From Clostridia bacterium (GTDB taxonomy: Bacteria > Bacillota > Clostridia > Oscillospirales > Acutalibacteraceae), in NCBI GenBank assembly GCA_017453685.1, contig JAFTEL010000037.1:1-46005 (forward strand): 46,005 nt of DNA, written 5' to 3'. Made by a program: the position numbers and the translations under genes. The notes beneath the pieces are model-generated. The model saw only the letters and a list, made by a program, of their open reading frames with translations, was not told the DNA's origin and did no database searches. Positions 30,224 to 38,748 of this stretch are shown in pieces; positions within the stretch are counted from its first letter, which is position 1, and each line of letters begins with the position of its first letter.

Positions 30224-33200
30224 ATGTTAGTTGATATTCAATGGAACGGACAAAGAAAGACGATACCGATCAAACAGGACGTCGTAACAGTCGGCGGCGA
30301 CCAAAACGATACTGTCTTCCTCGACAAATTAAGTCTGCCAAAGGCTCTTTTTGTGATCGAAGCAAGGCCGGATCATTCCGTATTTCTTAAGGCAAAGAAC
30401 GGTACGTATTACAACGGACAGAGGTTCAAAGCCGGGGGAATGAAGATCGGTGATTCATTCATTTTCTGCCGCGGCAATCAGGAGATCGTTCGGATCACCG
30501 CCCGAAAAGAGCTTCCCGTCAAAACGATCAGCCTGCCCAGGGAACTGACGATCGGGAAAAAAGACACCTGTTTGTTGCGGGTTTGCGACGATAAGGTCAG
30601 CCGGCTTCATGCGACGTTGACTTTTCGGGATTCCGTCGCGGAAATCACCGATATGAACAGCACGAACGGCACCTTTGTCAACGAGGTTCGGATCAAGAGG
30701 CAGGTTCTCCGAAACAATGACGTCATTTCCATAGCGGGCTATAAGTTTTTGTATCGGGACGGAAGTCTGCTTTTTGAAACGAATCCGCAAGTTGAATATT
30801 TGGGCGACAGCCTGCCTGTTCACAGCGAACATTATCCCGTTATCTATCCCTCGCCAAAATTGGCGCAGGCGGTGAAATATGAACGGCTGGATATTCAGCC
30901 GCCGCCAAACATTGGCGCAAAGCCTGAAGCAAACTGGTTTTCTCTGATCGTGCAGCCGCTCATTACGGGCGGGATCATGGCGGCTATTTTTTTGATCATT
31001 CCGATGATCACCAACGTCAGCTATTCCCCGTTCATGATGCTGTTTTCCCTTCCGATGATGCTGATCAGTGCAATCAGCGGCCTGATTAATCACAAAAAGC
31101 AAAATGAGAAATACAGGGAACGGTTTGGAAAGAAGATCGAAAAATACGGCGCTTATATTAAAAAGATCGATCATGAACTGTCTTTATCGGTTGGAAATCA
31201 GCTCCACATTGCGCTCGAATCCAATCCGCCTACCGAAAAATGCCTGGAGATTGTAACGGGGGAAGGAAAAGAGCTTTGGAACCGGACGATCCTCGATCCT
31301 GATTTTCTCAGCTTTCGTATCGGTACCGGAGCGGTGGAGAACGCCGTTCCGATCAAGGTGCCCAATAATGAGATGGATCTGGAAGAGGATAAGCTGCTCG
31401 CAAAAATCAAGAAGGTAGTAGATCAATACCGAGTCATTCCCAATATGCCGCTGCTGGTCGATCTGAAACGGCATCCGGTGGTTGGCGTATATGGCAGCGA
31501 CAGAGAGAATCTGTCTCTCGTTCAGAATTTTATTCAACAGCTTGCAACCTTTCACACTTATAACGATCTGCATATCGTTCTGTTGACGACGGAACAAAAA
31601 TACGAACAGCTTTCGTGGATCAGGTGGCTTCCTCATGCCTTTTCTTACGACAGAAACAGTCGTTACATTGCCTTAACCAACGCGGATGTGAAAAACGTTC
31701 TGAAAACGGTTATGAACGATATGCGCGGCCGAGTTGTCAAAGAATCGGAATCGGCAGGCGGAAAGTTCGAGTCGTTGATGCCGTTTTATTTGTTTGTGAT
31801 TACCGAACCGCAGTATATTACGAACCCGGAGCTTCAGCCACTTTTCCCGCCCTTTGGCTGCGGCAACGGCTCGGGCGCAATTCTGACGGTCGATTATTTT
31901 GAACAGCTTCCCGGCAATACGAGCGCCTTTATCCAGGCTTCAAACAGCGGGTGCTTTTTCTATGAAAAGGGCAGCGCGAAGGAAAGGCAGCCGTTCGCGC
32001 CCGATTTCGTGTCCGACGCAGCCGGAGAAGCGTTTGGTCGAGCGATCGCTCCGCTTCGGGTGATTGACAGCGAGAATACGAAGCTGCTTCCTTCAAGCGT
32101 TTCTTTTTTTGAAGGGATGAGAATCACCCATCCGCAGGATTGGCCGCTTCAAAGATACTGGAGCACGGCGAATTACGTTGAAAGCATGTCTGTTCCCATC
32201 GGAACCGGTGAGAACGGTGAAGTGTTCCGCTTTGACATCAACGAAAAGAAGGACGGACCCCACGGCATCGTGGCCGGCAGATCCGGCTCCGGTAAGTCGG
32301 AGCTTCTTCAGGACTGGATCCTGTCCATGGCGATGCATTTTTCGCCTACCGACGTGTCTTTTGTTCTGATCGATCCCAAAAAAGCGATCACACAGTTGTT
32401 GAAAACGCTGCCTCACGTGGCGGGGACAATCGAAGAGATCGAAAACAGTCACCTGATCAATAAATGCTTTCATGCGCTGAATGCGGAGATCGGCAGAAGA
32501 CAGGAATTGTTCAAAAGAGCCGGCGTTCAATCCATTTTCAAATACAACGAAAAGCGGGCGGGCAATCCGTCGCTGGAACGGTTGTCGATCCTGTTCGTTG
32601 TGATTGACGAGTATGCCGAGTTCAAACGTCTGTATCCTGAAATCGCCAAGGAAAACATCGACGCCGTTCTCAGAATCGGCAGGTCGCTTGGTGTATATGC
32701 GATCCTGGCAACTCAGAATCCGAGCGGTATCGTTACCGATTCCATGGAAGCAAACGTTAAATTCAGGTGGTGTCTCCCTGTCGCAGAAGAGAGCTACAGC
32801 GTCGAAATGCTCGGCAGCGGTCATACGGAGGCGGCATACCTCAAGAATCCCGGTCGGGTGTATGTCAAAATCGGAAGTGACGAATTCTATTTGGTCCAAA
32901 GCTTTTTTACCGGTGCGCGATTCAACCCCGATGCTGACAAAAAACGTGTGGTCAAGATGCCTGTTGCAATCGTAAAGCCGGACGGCACCAGAGAGAGATC
33001 GCTTGAAAACAACAAAACCATCGGCGCCAGAAACTATCAAACGGAAGCCGAACTCATGGTTGAATACTTGCACGAATATACGCGAAAAAACAAAATTCCC
33101 TTTGCCAGACAGATCTGGACGCCGTTGATGCCGCCGCAGGTTTTCCTGCCGGATCTTTTGAAGCGTTCGTTCGACGGCTCCGCCTGGCCGAAATCCGACG

Positions 33201-34708
33201 GAAGCTTATCCGCGGTCATTGGGTTGGTCGATAACCCGTTCCTTCAAAGCCAGTACCCGCTCAGGCTCGATTTTTCCGGCGAGGGTCACCATTTCATCCA
33301 TGGCGCGCCCATGAGCGGAAAAACCACGTTTTTGCAGACGGTGATCATGTCGCTTTGTCTTCTCTACTCACCGGAGGAAGTCAACATTTACGGACTTGAT
33401 TTCGGCAGTTGGACGTTGGGCATGTTCAGAGATTATCCGCAGATCGGCGGAATCGCCAACAGTAATGAAGAAGAAAAGATCCACAAGCTGATTATTCTGA
33501 TGCAGGAAATGCTGAAAGAGCGGCGTGAATTGTTCAGCTCCGTTGGCGTAGGCAATCTGAAGGTTTACCGGGAAGTCACACAGAAGGTCATCCCGTACGT
33601 TGTTTTGGTCGTGGATAACCTTCAAAAGGTGATTGCCTACAATCCCGATCTGGCTGATTTTTTCCAGACGCTTGTTTCCGAGGGCGCCAATTACGGGATC
33701 TTTTTGGTCGCAACGTTGACAGGTCTGAGCGGCGTGAGTTACAAAATCACCGATCAGGTTAAACGTAAGATCGCGCTTCAAATGAATGACGAGAGCGAGT
33801 ATGCCGCCATTTTGGGATTGAAATCGTTTGCCCTGCGTCCTCTGTCAACGGCCGGCCGTGGATTGGTCGAAGTTAACAAAGCACCGATGGAATATCAAAC
33901 GGCGCTGCCGGTCAAATCCGAAAGTGAATCCGATCGGATCAAAGAAATCCGAAACGTCGGAATCGTGATGGGGAATGCCTGGCACGGTGAATTGCCCAGA
34001 CCGATTCCGATCATGCCCGACGTGATCCGCTACGGCTCGATCCGTTCCGACGGCATCACACTCGGCCTTCGCGTGCGTGACGTCAAGCCGCTGGTTTTCA
34101 AGCCGTCAGCCTCTCATTTCTTACTGATTTCGGGCACGCCCGGTTCCGGCAAAACCAATCTGCTGCGCGTGGCAGGCGCCCAGTTTAAGGAGCATTATTC
34201 CGCAAAGGTTATTGGAATGAACACGCAGGAAGCCCATTTCGATGACAGTCTTTATGATGAATATCTGACTTCGGCGGATGAGATCGACAATTATTTTGAA
34301 GAGCTGTCAGCTGAATTGAAGCGAAGAAAAGACGCGCAGCTTCATAATGAGCCGCCGGCTGACTGTGTCGTTCTCCTGATTGACAATTTCAGAAGGTTTT
34401 ATGAGTGCATCAGTGACAGTGCCGCCAAAAGACTGGAAGCGCTGATCAAGCTCGGAAAAGGATTGAACGTTTTCTGTGTCATCGCAGACGACGCGTCCTC
34501 GTTTGCCAAGGAATTCGGCAGAACGGAGCCGTTTACCACGATTGGAAACGGTCGATACCGAATCCTCCTGGGCGGAAACTACAATATGCACGCGTCGTTT
34601 GATACCGATTTGACATACTCGGAAAAAAGTGAGCTGCTCAATGAGTGGGAGGGCTTTTATCTGGATGGCAAGACAACGGTCAAATTCAAAGGAATGAAGG
34701 GAGCATAA
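30224..34708 (+). CDS. essC: Type VII secretion FtsK/SpoIIIE ATPase, EssC-like
   Basis: A 1494-residue protein. Two N-terminal FHA-like domains: the first (1-95) degenerate, the second (about 100-190) well kept (LTIGKKDTCLLRV, KVSRLHATL, STNGTFVNEV). Two membrane helices lie at about 238-293. Three ATPase modules follow with P-loops GRSGSGKSE (about 685), GAPMSGKTT (1027) and GTPGSGKTN (1304); acidic Walker B stretches are VVIDEYAEF, VVLVVDNLQKV and VVLLIDNFRRF. Domain order and size match EssC, the motor of Firmicutes type VII secretion, which reads WXG100 substrates. AAGGAAAG precedes the ATG. The FHA part should listen to the kinase/phosphatase pair upstream. Confidence 0.95.
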   Translation: MLVDIQWNGQRKTIPIKQDVVTVGGDQNDTVFLDKLSLPKALFVIEARPDHSVFLKAKNGTYYNGQRFKAGGMKIGDSFIFCRGNQEIVRITARKELPVKTISLPRELTIGKKDTCLLRVCDDKVSRLHATLTFRDSVAEITDMNSTNGTFVNEVRIKRQVLRNNDVISIAGYKFLYRDGSLLFETNPQVEYLGDSLPVHSEHYPVIYPSPKLAQAVKYERLDIQPPPNIGAKPEANWFSLIVQPLITGGIMAAIFLIIPMITNVSYSPFMMLFSLPMMLISAISGLINHKKQNEKYRERFGKKIEKYGAYIKKIDHELSLSVGNQLHIALESNPPTEKCLEIVTGEGKELWNRTILDPDFLSFRIGTGAVENAVPIKVPNNEMDLEEDKLLAKIKKVVDQYRVIPNMPLLVDLKRHPVVGVYGSDRENLSLVQNFIQQLATFHTYNDLHIVLLTTEQKYEQLSWIRWLPHAFSYDRNSRYIALTNADVKNVLKTVMNDMRGRVVKESESAGGKFESLMPFYLFVITEPQYITNPELQPLFPPFGCGNGSGAILTVDYFEQLPGNTSAFIQASNSGCFFYEKGSAKERQPFAPDFVSDAAGEAFGRAIAPLRVIDSENTKLLPSSVSFFEGMRITHPQDWPLQRYWSTANYVESMSVPIGTGENGEVFRFDINEKKDGPHGIVAGRSGSGKSELLQDWILSMAMHFSPTDVSFVLIDPKKAITQLLKTLPHVAGTIEEIENSHLINKCFHALNAEIGRRQELFKRAGVQSIFKYNEKRAGNPSLERLSILFVVIDEYAEFKRLYPEIAKENIDAVLRIGRSLGVYAILATQNPSGIVTDSMEANVKFRWCLPVAEESYSVEMLGSGHTEAAYLKNPGRVYVKIGSDEFYLVQSFFTGARFNPDADKKRVVKMPVAIVKPDGTRERSLENNKTIGARNYQTEAELMVEYLHEYTRKNKIPFARQIWTPLMPPQVFLPDLLKRSFDGSAWPKSDGSLSAVIGLVDNPFLQSQYPLRLDFSGEGHHFIHGAPMSGKTTFLQTVIMSLCLLYSPEEVNIYGLDFGSWTLGMFRDYPQIGGIANSNEEEKIHKLIILMQEMLKERRELFSSVGVGNLKVYREVTQKVIPYVVLVVDNLQKVIAYNPDLADFFQTLVSEGANYGIFLVATLTGLSGVSYKITDQVKRKIALQMNDESEYAAILGLKSFALRPLSTAGRGLVEVNKAPMEYQTALPVKSESESDRIKEIRNVGIVMGNAWHGELPRPIPIMPDVIRYGSIRSDGITLGLRVRDVKPLVFKPSASHFLLISGTPGSGKTNLLRVAGAQFKEHYSAKVIGMNTQEAHFDDSLYDEYLTSADEIDNYFEELSAELKRRKDAQLHNEPPADCVVLLIDNFRRFYECISDSAAKRLEALIKLGKGLNVFCVIADDASSFAKEFGRTEPFTTIGNGRYRILLGGNYNMHASFDTDLTYSEKSELLNEWEGFYLDGKTTVKFKGMKGA

Positions 34709-34710
34709 CT

Positions 34711-35514
34711 GTGAAGGAATTACGTTTATCCGCGCAAGAGCTATTATATCTTTGCGCGATGCGCGGCGTGAAAGAGGTGGCAGGTGTTGAAGACGTTTTC
34801 CTGTCTGTCCCCGAAGAAAACCTTGTCGGCATCGCGGCCCAAACAAGAGACAGCCTTGTCGGAAAAGGCTGTCTGAAAATGGACTTTGACGGTAACTACT
34901 CGTCGGTCAGGGAAACAGATGAGTTGATCGATATTATCACGAGGTCGGAAAAAAGGATCGCGTTTTTCGGGACGGACGGCGGAATCAAAAAATTCGGAAT
35001 GATTTATATGATGCCCGACGCCGTCTGCCTTTCCGAGTGCAGTGACGACCTGTATACCGTTCAGCCGATCACGGCTGAGGATGTACCCGCGTATTTTGCG
35101 CCGTATTTCCTGTCCGATCAAGTCAAAGCAGGTCAGAACCGCGTGACGGCGGTCAGCGCAAAAGCGCTGGCGAACGCGAAAGAGCTGTTTGAAAACAACA
35201 GAATAGCCGAAGCCCGAAAAGTGCTCTGCGAGGCTGGGGCAGACGATCAGACGGCCGCTCTGTTTTTCGCCTCTTACGGCGGCAAGGCGCGCTATTTCAG
35301 TATGAAGATCGACAGCCTTGTTCCTGACGACGTATATTCCGACGGCATGATTTATATTTCCGACGGAGCAGCAGCGCTTGACGTCCATTTTGATCCTTTC
35401 GATGAAGACGACGTTTTGATCCTTGAGTCAACCGATGCGAAAACGGAAAAGGAACGGTTTGAATCACTCCTCGGCAGGCTTCAATCGGTTCCTGTTGAAG
35501 CGGGGGATAATTGA
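34711..35514 (+). CDS. Conserved-position T7SS-associated protein of unknown function
   Basis: A 267-residue soluble protein starting at GTG two bases after the EssC stop, with AGGGAG upstream. It begins VKELRLSAQELLYLCAM and continues as a mixed alpha/beta protein with a central strand-rich part (GMIYMMPDAVCLSE) and an acidic end (DPFDEDDVLILEST). No signal peptide or membrane segment. Size, cytoplasmic nature and position between EssC and the YukD-like gene fit an EspG-like or DUF5081-like accessory protein, which elsewhere chaperones ESX substrates; I do not recognise the family with certainty. Translational coupling to EssC supports a direct role. Confidence 0.8.
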   Translation: MKELRLSAQELLYLCAMRGVKEVAGVEDVFLSVPEENLVGIAAQTRDSLVGKGCLKMDFDGNYSSVRETDELIDIITRSEKRIAFFGTDGGIKKFGMIYMMPDAVCLSECSDDLYTVQPITAEDVPAYFAPYFLSDQVKAGQNRVTAVSAKALANAKELFENNRIAEARKVLCEAGADDQTAALFFASYGGKARYFSMKIDSLVPDDVYSDGMIYISDGAAALDVHFDPFDEDDVLILESTDAKTEKERFESLLGRLQSVPVEAGDN

Positions 35515-35519
35515 CCGCT

Positions 35520-35783
35520 ATGGAAAACAGCGTGATCGTTACCGTCCGATATGCGGTCGGCCGAGAGCAGCGGGAAATGGATTTTGAACTGCCTTACGAC
35601 GTTCCGGCAGGCCCGCTCTCCACTGACTTTTTGCGTTTTCTGCACGAAAACGGATTGTGTCCGTACCCGAAGAATCATTATTATTTTTATTATTTTTACT
35701 GCGGCAGGCGGCGGCTGAACACCGAAAAGACGCTGCGCGAAAACAAAATCTACGACGGCAATATTCTGACGTTTGCGACGTAG
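35520..35783 (+). CDS. YukD/EsaB-like ubiquitin-fold protein
   Basis: An 87-residue protein with the beta-grasp pattern of YukD: an opening strand (SVIVTVRYAVG), a second strand (EMDFELPYDV), a helix (STDFLRFLHENG) and the closing GRRRLNTEKTLRENKIYDGN then ILTF, which equals the end of ubiquitin-like YukD (L-x-x-x-K-T-L-x-x-x-x-I-x-D-G-D-x-L). Such proteins are small cytoplasmic subunits required for type VII secretion. It follows the preceding gene by 5 bp; TTG at 35511 is an alternative start, better spaced from GGGGG. Confidence 0.85.
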   Translation: MENSVIVTVRYAVGREQREMDFELPYDVPAGPLSTDFLRFLHENGLCPYPKNHYYFYYFYCGRRRLNTEKTLRENKIYDGNILTFAT

Positions 35784-35847
35784 GAAAACCGGCCGATACA
35801 AGCGTCAGCCAACAAGGGCGATATAACAAAAACGAGGAGGGGTTCAA

Positions 35848-36843
35848 GTGGCATATAAAATGTCGTTGGACTATACGCTGGCAAAATCACTTTTGAAATC
35901 GCTTGATAATCTGGTCGATCCCGAAATCGCCGATTATTCCGGTTCGTTGGGCAAGCAGATCATCATGCTGGAGCAATGTGAAATCTACAACGAATGCCAA
36001 GGCGCGTATGCCAAGGCCACGGTTGAAAAACTGGATCAGCTTTACAAAGAATGGCATGACCTCATGCTTCAGATCAAGAATTGCAAAAACAGCATCGCCA
36101 ATAAGATCGAGCAAATCCACGCTTACGATATGGAGCAGCAGGCAAAGCAGGAAAGACAGGCAAAGGCGAGCGGCTACCAACCGATCAGCAGCATAAACGT
36201 GAACGATTATTTCGTTGATTCGAATGCGGGAGGCTACCGGGCAAAGGTCAATGCGGTCAACAGCGCTTTTCCGAAAGCACAGACTCAACTGTACGAAAAC
36301 GGCGGGGGAGGGAATTGCCACATCGCGGCTATGACAAGGCTTTTGAACCGGAAGGCCTATTTGGACGGTCACGGTACGTCGACCTTTTCGGTTGAAAGCG
36401 TTTATACCTCGGCCGGCGCGACCAACGTTACAAAAGTCGGCAATTACCGTTCCGGCGTGAAATACAAATACAACGGCTCAACCGGCGGCAAAGCGCCTTC
36501 TGCGCGCTATACGGCAGGGAGCGTTTCCTATCAGGCCAACAAAGTGTCCAAATCCACGCTGTCTTCAGCCAGCGGCGGCGCAGACGCCTACATGACTTCG
36601 CTGCTCAATTCGCACCCGGAGGGCGTTTGCGTCAGAACCAACGATCATGTGGCCGTGATAACGGACTATGAGATCGTTGACGGGAAGGTTCAGTATTATG
36701 TTTCCGATTCGTTTGCGAACGGCAACGGTATCAGCAAAAGCGGCAGGATCCGCATAGAGGATTCCAGCCTTTACAACGGTGTTTCCAAGAATACGAAATT
36801 CTATAACATGAGTGGATTCGACTATATCAGTTATTTGACCTGA
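35848..36843 (+). CDS. Putative T7SS effector: helical head plus papain-like cysteine peptidase
   Basis: A 331-residue protein started by GTG behind AGGAGGGG. Residues 1-110 form a long helical head without signal peptide, like the secretion domain of type VII substrates. The C-terminal half has a Cys/His/Asp arrangement of papain-like (C39/transglutaminase-like) peptidases: Cys157 in GGGGNCHIAAMTRLL, His267 in NDHVAVITDYE and Asp287 in YYVSDSF. It lies between the YukD-like gene and the WXG100 genes. Likely exported by the system and acting outside, on proteins or peptide cross-links. No immunity gene is next to it, which argues for a wall or host target, or self-processing. Confidence 0.75.
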   Translation: MAYKMSLDYTLAKSLLKSLDNLVDPEIADYSGSLGKQIIMLEQCEIYNECQGAYAKATVEKLDQLYKEWHDLMLQIKNCKNSIANKIEQIHAYDMEQQAKQERQAKASGYQPISSINVNDYFVDSNAGGYRAKVNAVNSAFPKAQTQLYENGGGGNCHIAAMTRLLNRKAYLDGHGTSTFSVESVYTSAGATNVTKVGNYRSGVKYKYNGSTGGKAPSARYTAGSVSYQANKVSKSTLSSASGGADAYMTSLLNSHPEGVCVRTNDHVAVITDYEIVDGKVQYYVSDSFANGNGISKSGRIRIEDSSLYNGVSKNTKFYNMSGFDYISYLT

Positions 36844-36862
36844 AGAAGCGAGGGACGATGAA

Positions 36863-37975
36863 ATGAAAATTGGGGTAACCGCAAACTACGTCAATATCAC
36901 TTCCAAGATGAGAAATCTGGCGGACGGCGACGCCAAAACGTTCAAAGGCCAGTTGGATAGGATCAGGCTCGGACTCAACACCGCCTATCAGGGGCAGGAT
37001 AACCTGACGGGGGAACTGCTGCAGCTTGAAAAAAAGATCGACGCGTTTTCAACCAGAATGTCCGGTCTTGCGGCTGCGTTCAATCAGGGCGCGTCCGATC
37101 TTCTGACGAGCGGCAATCAGGCGGTCAACGTCGGCGAGCTTGCGCCGCTTTCCAAGGAGCTTGACTTTATCCTTTCCAACCCGACTACGGCGCAGATGAT
37201 TGCACGCAACCAGCAGATTCTTGCGGCGAGAAGTTTTACGGAGAAATATCAGAACGGCGCTTTCGTTACGTCTCCGCTCCTCAAGGGTCTGACCGGCAGT
37301 CTGTTTGCCGGCGCAAGCACTGCGGCGCTGCTTCCGCTGCTCAATACCGATTCATCGAGTGAAGGCGTTGACGGTTGGTTTAGGGAGCATAATCCAAGCG
37401 AATACCAAGAAGCTGAAGCTGAAGTTAGACGCATGGCAAATCAAAAAAGCTTTAACGAGCTTGAAGAAATGAAAGACTCATTCGTTGACACTTCAAAATA
37501 CGGCAACGAAATTAAATGTCACGGAAAAAGCTTTAACAAGCACTATACCTTAAAAAGCGGTGGGACTTCTTCTTCAAATTGCACATGGTATGCTGCGTCA
37601 AGATATGAAGAGATAAACGGGAAAGGCTCATTATACTTTTATTCTAAAGTGAGTGGCGATGGCGGAAATTGGCATAATGCTATAAATAAAGATTATTTTA
37701 CAGTTGATAAAGTGTTTAATGATGACAGCGGAAAAAGAATAAACGACATTTCTGTTATCAAAGGAAACACATTGGCTGTAAGCGACAGAGGAGACAGCAA
37801 TGCAAATCACGTCGTATATGTCGAAGGTGTTGCAACAGATCCAAACGGAAAAACATTTGTTTATTACTCCGAAGGAGGAAATTGGCAAAAGAATCATGGC
37901 TTAGAGGGGAAAATTCAAAAGGTTGAAATAGAAAAATTTGCAAATGAATATGAGTATATAATTTCTGCTAAATAA
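36863..37975 (+). CDS. Putative T7SS effector: helical WXG-like head plus CHAP-type amidase
   Basis: A 370-residue protein. Residues 1-110 are helical with the rhythm of a WXG100-type head (TFKGQLDRIRLGLNTAYQG). A linker with an alanine-rich hydrophobic patch (about 150-170) follows, then a CHAP/NlpC-like hydrolase: Cys240 in SSNCTWYAASRYEEI, His316 in ANHVVYVEGV, and Glu337 in YYSEGGNW. CHAP enzymes cut peptidoglycan amide bonds; S. aureus uses a CHAP protein, EssH, in its own type VII locus. From about 37400 the DNA becomes strikingly AT-rich, unlike the first half, so the catalytic tip seems swapped in. AGGGA precedes the ATG. Confidence 0.78.
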   Translation: MKIGVTANYVNITSKMRNLADGDAKTFKGQLDRIRLGLNTAYQGQDNLTGELLQLEKKIDAFSTRMSGLAAAFNQGASDLLTSGNQAVNVGELAPLSKELDFILSNPTTAQMIARNQQILAARSFTEKYQNGAFVTSPLLKGLTGSLFAGASTAALLPLLNTDSSSEGVDGWFREHNPSEYQEAEAEVRRMANQKSFNELEEMKDSFVDTSKYGNEIKCHGKSFNKHYTLKSGGTSSSNCTWYAASRYEEINGKGSLYFYSKVSGDGGNWHNAINKDYFTVDKVFNDDSGKRINDISVIKGNTLAVSDRGDSNANHVVYVEGVATDPNGKTFVYYSEGGNWQKNHGLEGKIQKVEIEKFANEYEYIISAK

Positions 37976-37992
37976 TTATTGGAGGCAAACAT

Positions 37993-38316
37993 ATGGCTCT
38001 CTTATCAGCAATCAATGACCGCGTGTCCTTTACGGTGGATACCGACGGTCTCAACAACAGGGCGCAGGAAGTCGCCGATAAAGCAAACGATTACCGCCAG
38101 ATCATCCGAAACTACACGGTGCTTACCATTTCGCTTTCTTCGGTCTGGCAGGGCAATGCGCACAATCAATTCACGGCCACCTATCAGAACGCGCTTCCGG
38201 TCATCGGCAAGCTCGCCGATCTCTGCGATACCGCGTCGGCAGCCATGAAGGAATACGCCGCCGGCGTTTCGTCCGCAGATGAAAACGCGGCAGCCAAAAT
38301 CAGAAGTTGTTTTTAA
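37993..38316 (+). CDS. WXG100 family protein
   Basis: A 107-residue helical-hairpin protein with W-x-G at the turn (SVWQGNAHNQF, Trp52), the mark of EsxA-type substrates. The first helix covers about 18-48 and the second about 56-95. GGAGG seven to nine bases upstream supports the start. WXG100 proteins leave the cell through EssC as dimers. A C-terminal Y-x-x-x-D/E-like export signal is represented by YAAGVSSADE. It differs clearly from the second WXG100 protein, so a heterodimer is possible. Confidence 0.9.
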   Translation: MALLSAINDRVSFTVDTDGLNNRAQEVADKANDYRQIIRNYTVLTISLSSVWQGNAHNQFTATYQNALPVIGKLADLCDTASAAMKEYAAGVSSADENAAAKIRSCF

Positions 38317-38375
38317 GCGCTTTTTCGCAGTTGCCAATCTGCTGAAATAAAATTATTACTTAGGAGGTAAGAAAA

Positions 38376-38666
38376 ATGGCAAATCCCGGCTTGATCAGCA
38401 TCGACTATGCAGGCGCAATGGAAAAGGTTCAGAAGGCGAGAGGCTATAAGGCGAGTCACGATGAGGTCATCACGAACCTGAAGACCCTCATGAGCAGCCT
38501 GAACGACGTGTGGACCGGTAACAGATCCACTCAGCTTGCCAACGAGTTCGCGAGCTTTGAGGCCACATTCAAGAATTTCTCTCAGCTTCTTGAAGACTAT
38601 GCCAACAAAATGGAAGCGTGGGCAAACGGCTTCAAGGAGTACGACGATTCCGCATCTGCAAACTAA
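38376..38666 (+). CDS. WXG100 family protein, second copy
   Basis: A 96-residue WXG100 protein with VWTGN at Trp46 between two helices, an acidic C-terminus and AGGAGG before the ATG. About 60 bp separate it from the first WXG100 gene. Sequence identity between the two is low apart from the turn and helix pattern. A hairpin follows, so highly expressed WXG100 mRNA may end here, with partial read-through into the membrane protein gene. Confidence 0.92.
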   Translation: MANPGLISIDYAGAMEKVQKARGYKASHDEVITNLKTLMSSLNDVWTGNRSTQLANEFASFEATFKNFSQLLEDYANKMEAWANGFKEYDDSASAN

Positions 38667-38677
38667 ACGATCGGCGA

Positions 38678-38717
38678 GGGGCTGCTGCCTTGGATGACAA
38701 TCCATTGCAACAGCCCC
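38678..38717 (+). terminator. Hairpin after the WXG100 genes
   Basis: GGGGCTG-C-TGC pairs with GCA-A-CAGCCCC, followed by AAAAGCATTTTTT. Probably a terminator or attenuator that sets the level of the downstream membrane protein. Confidence 0.6.
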
Positions 38718-38748
38718 AAAAGCATTTTTTGGAGGAAGGTGATGAAAC

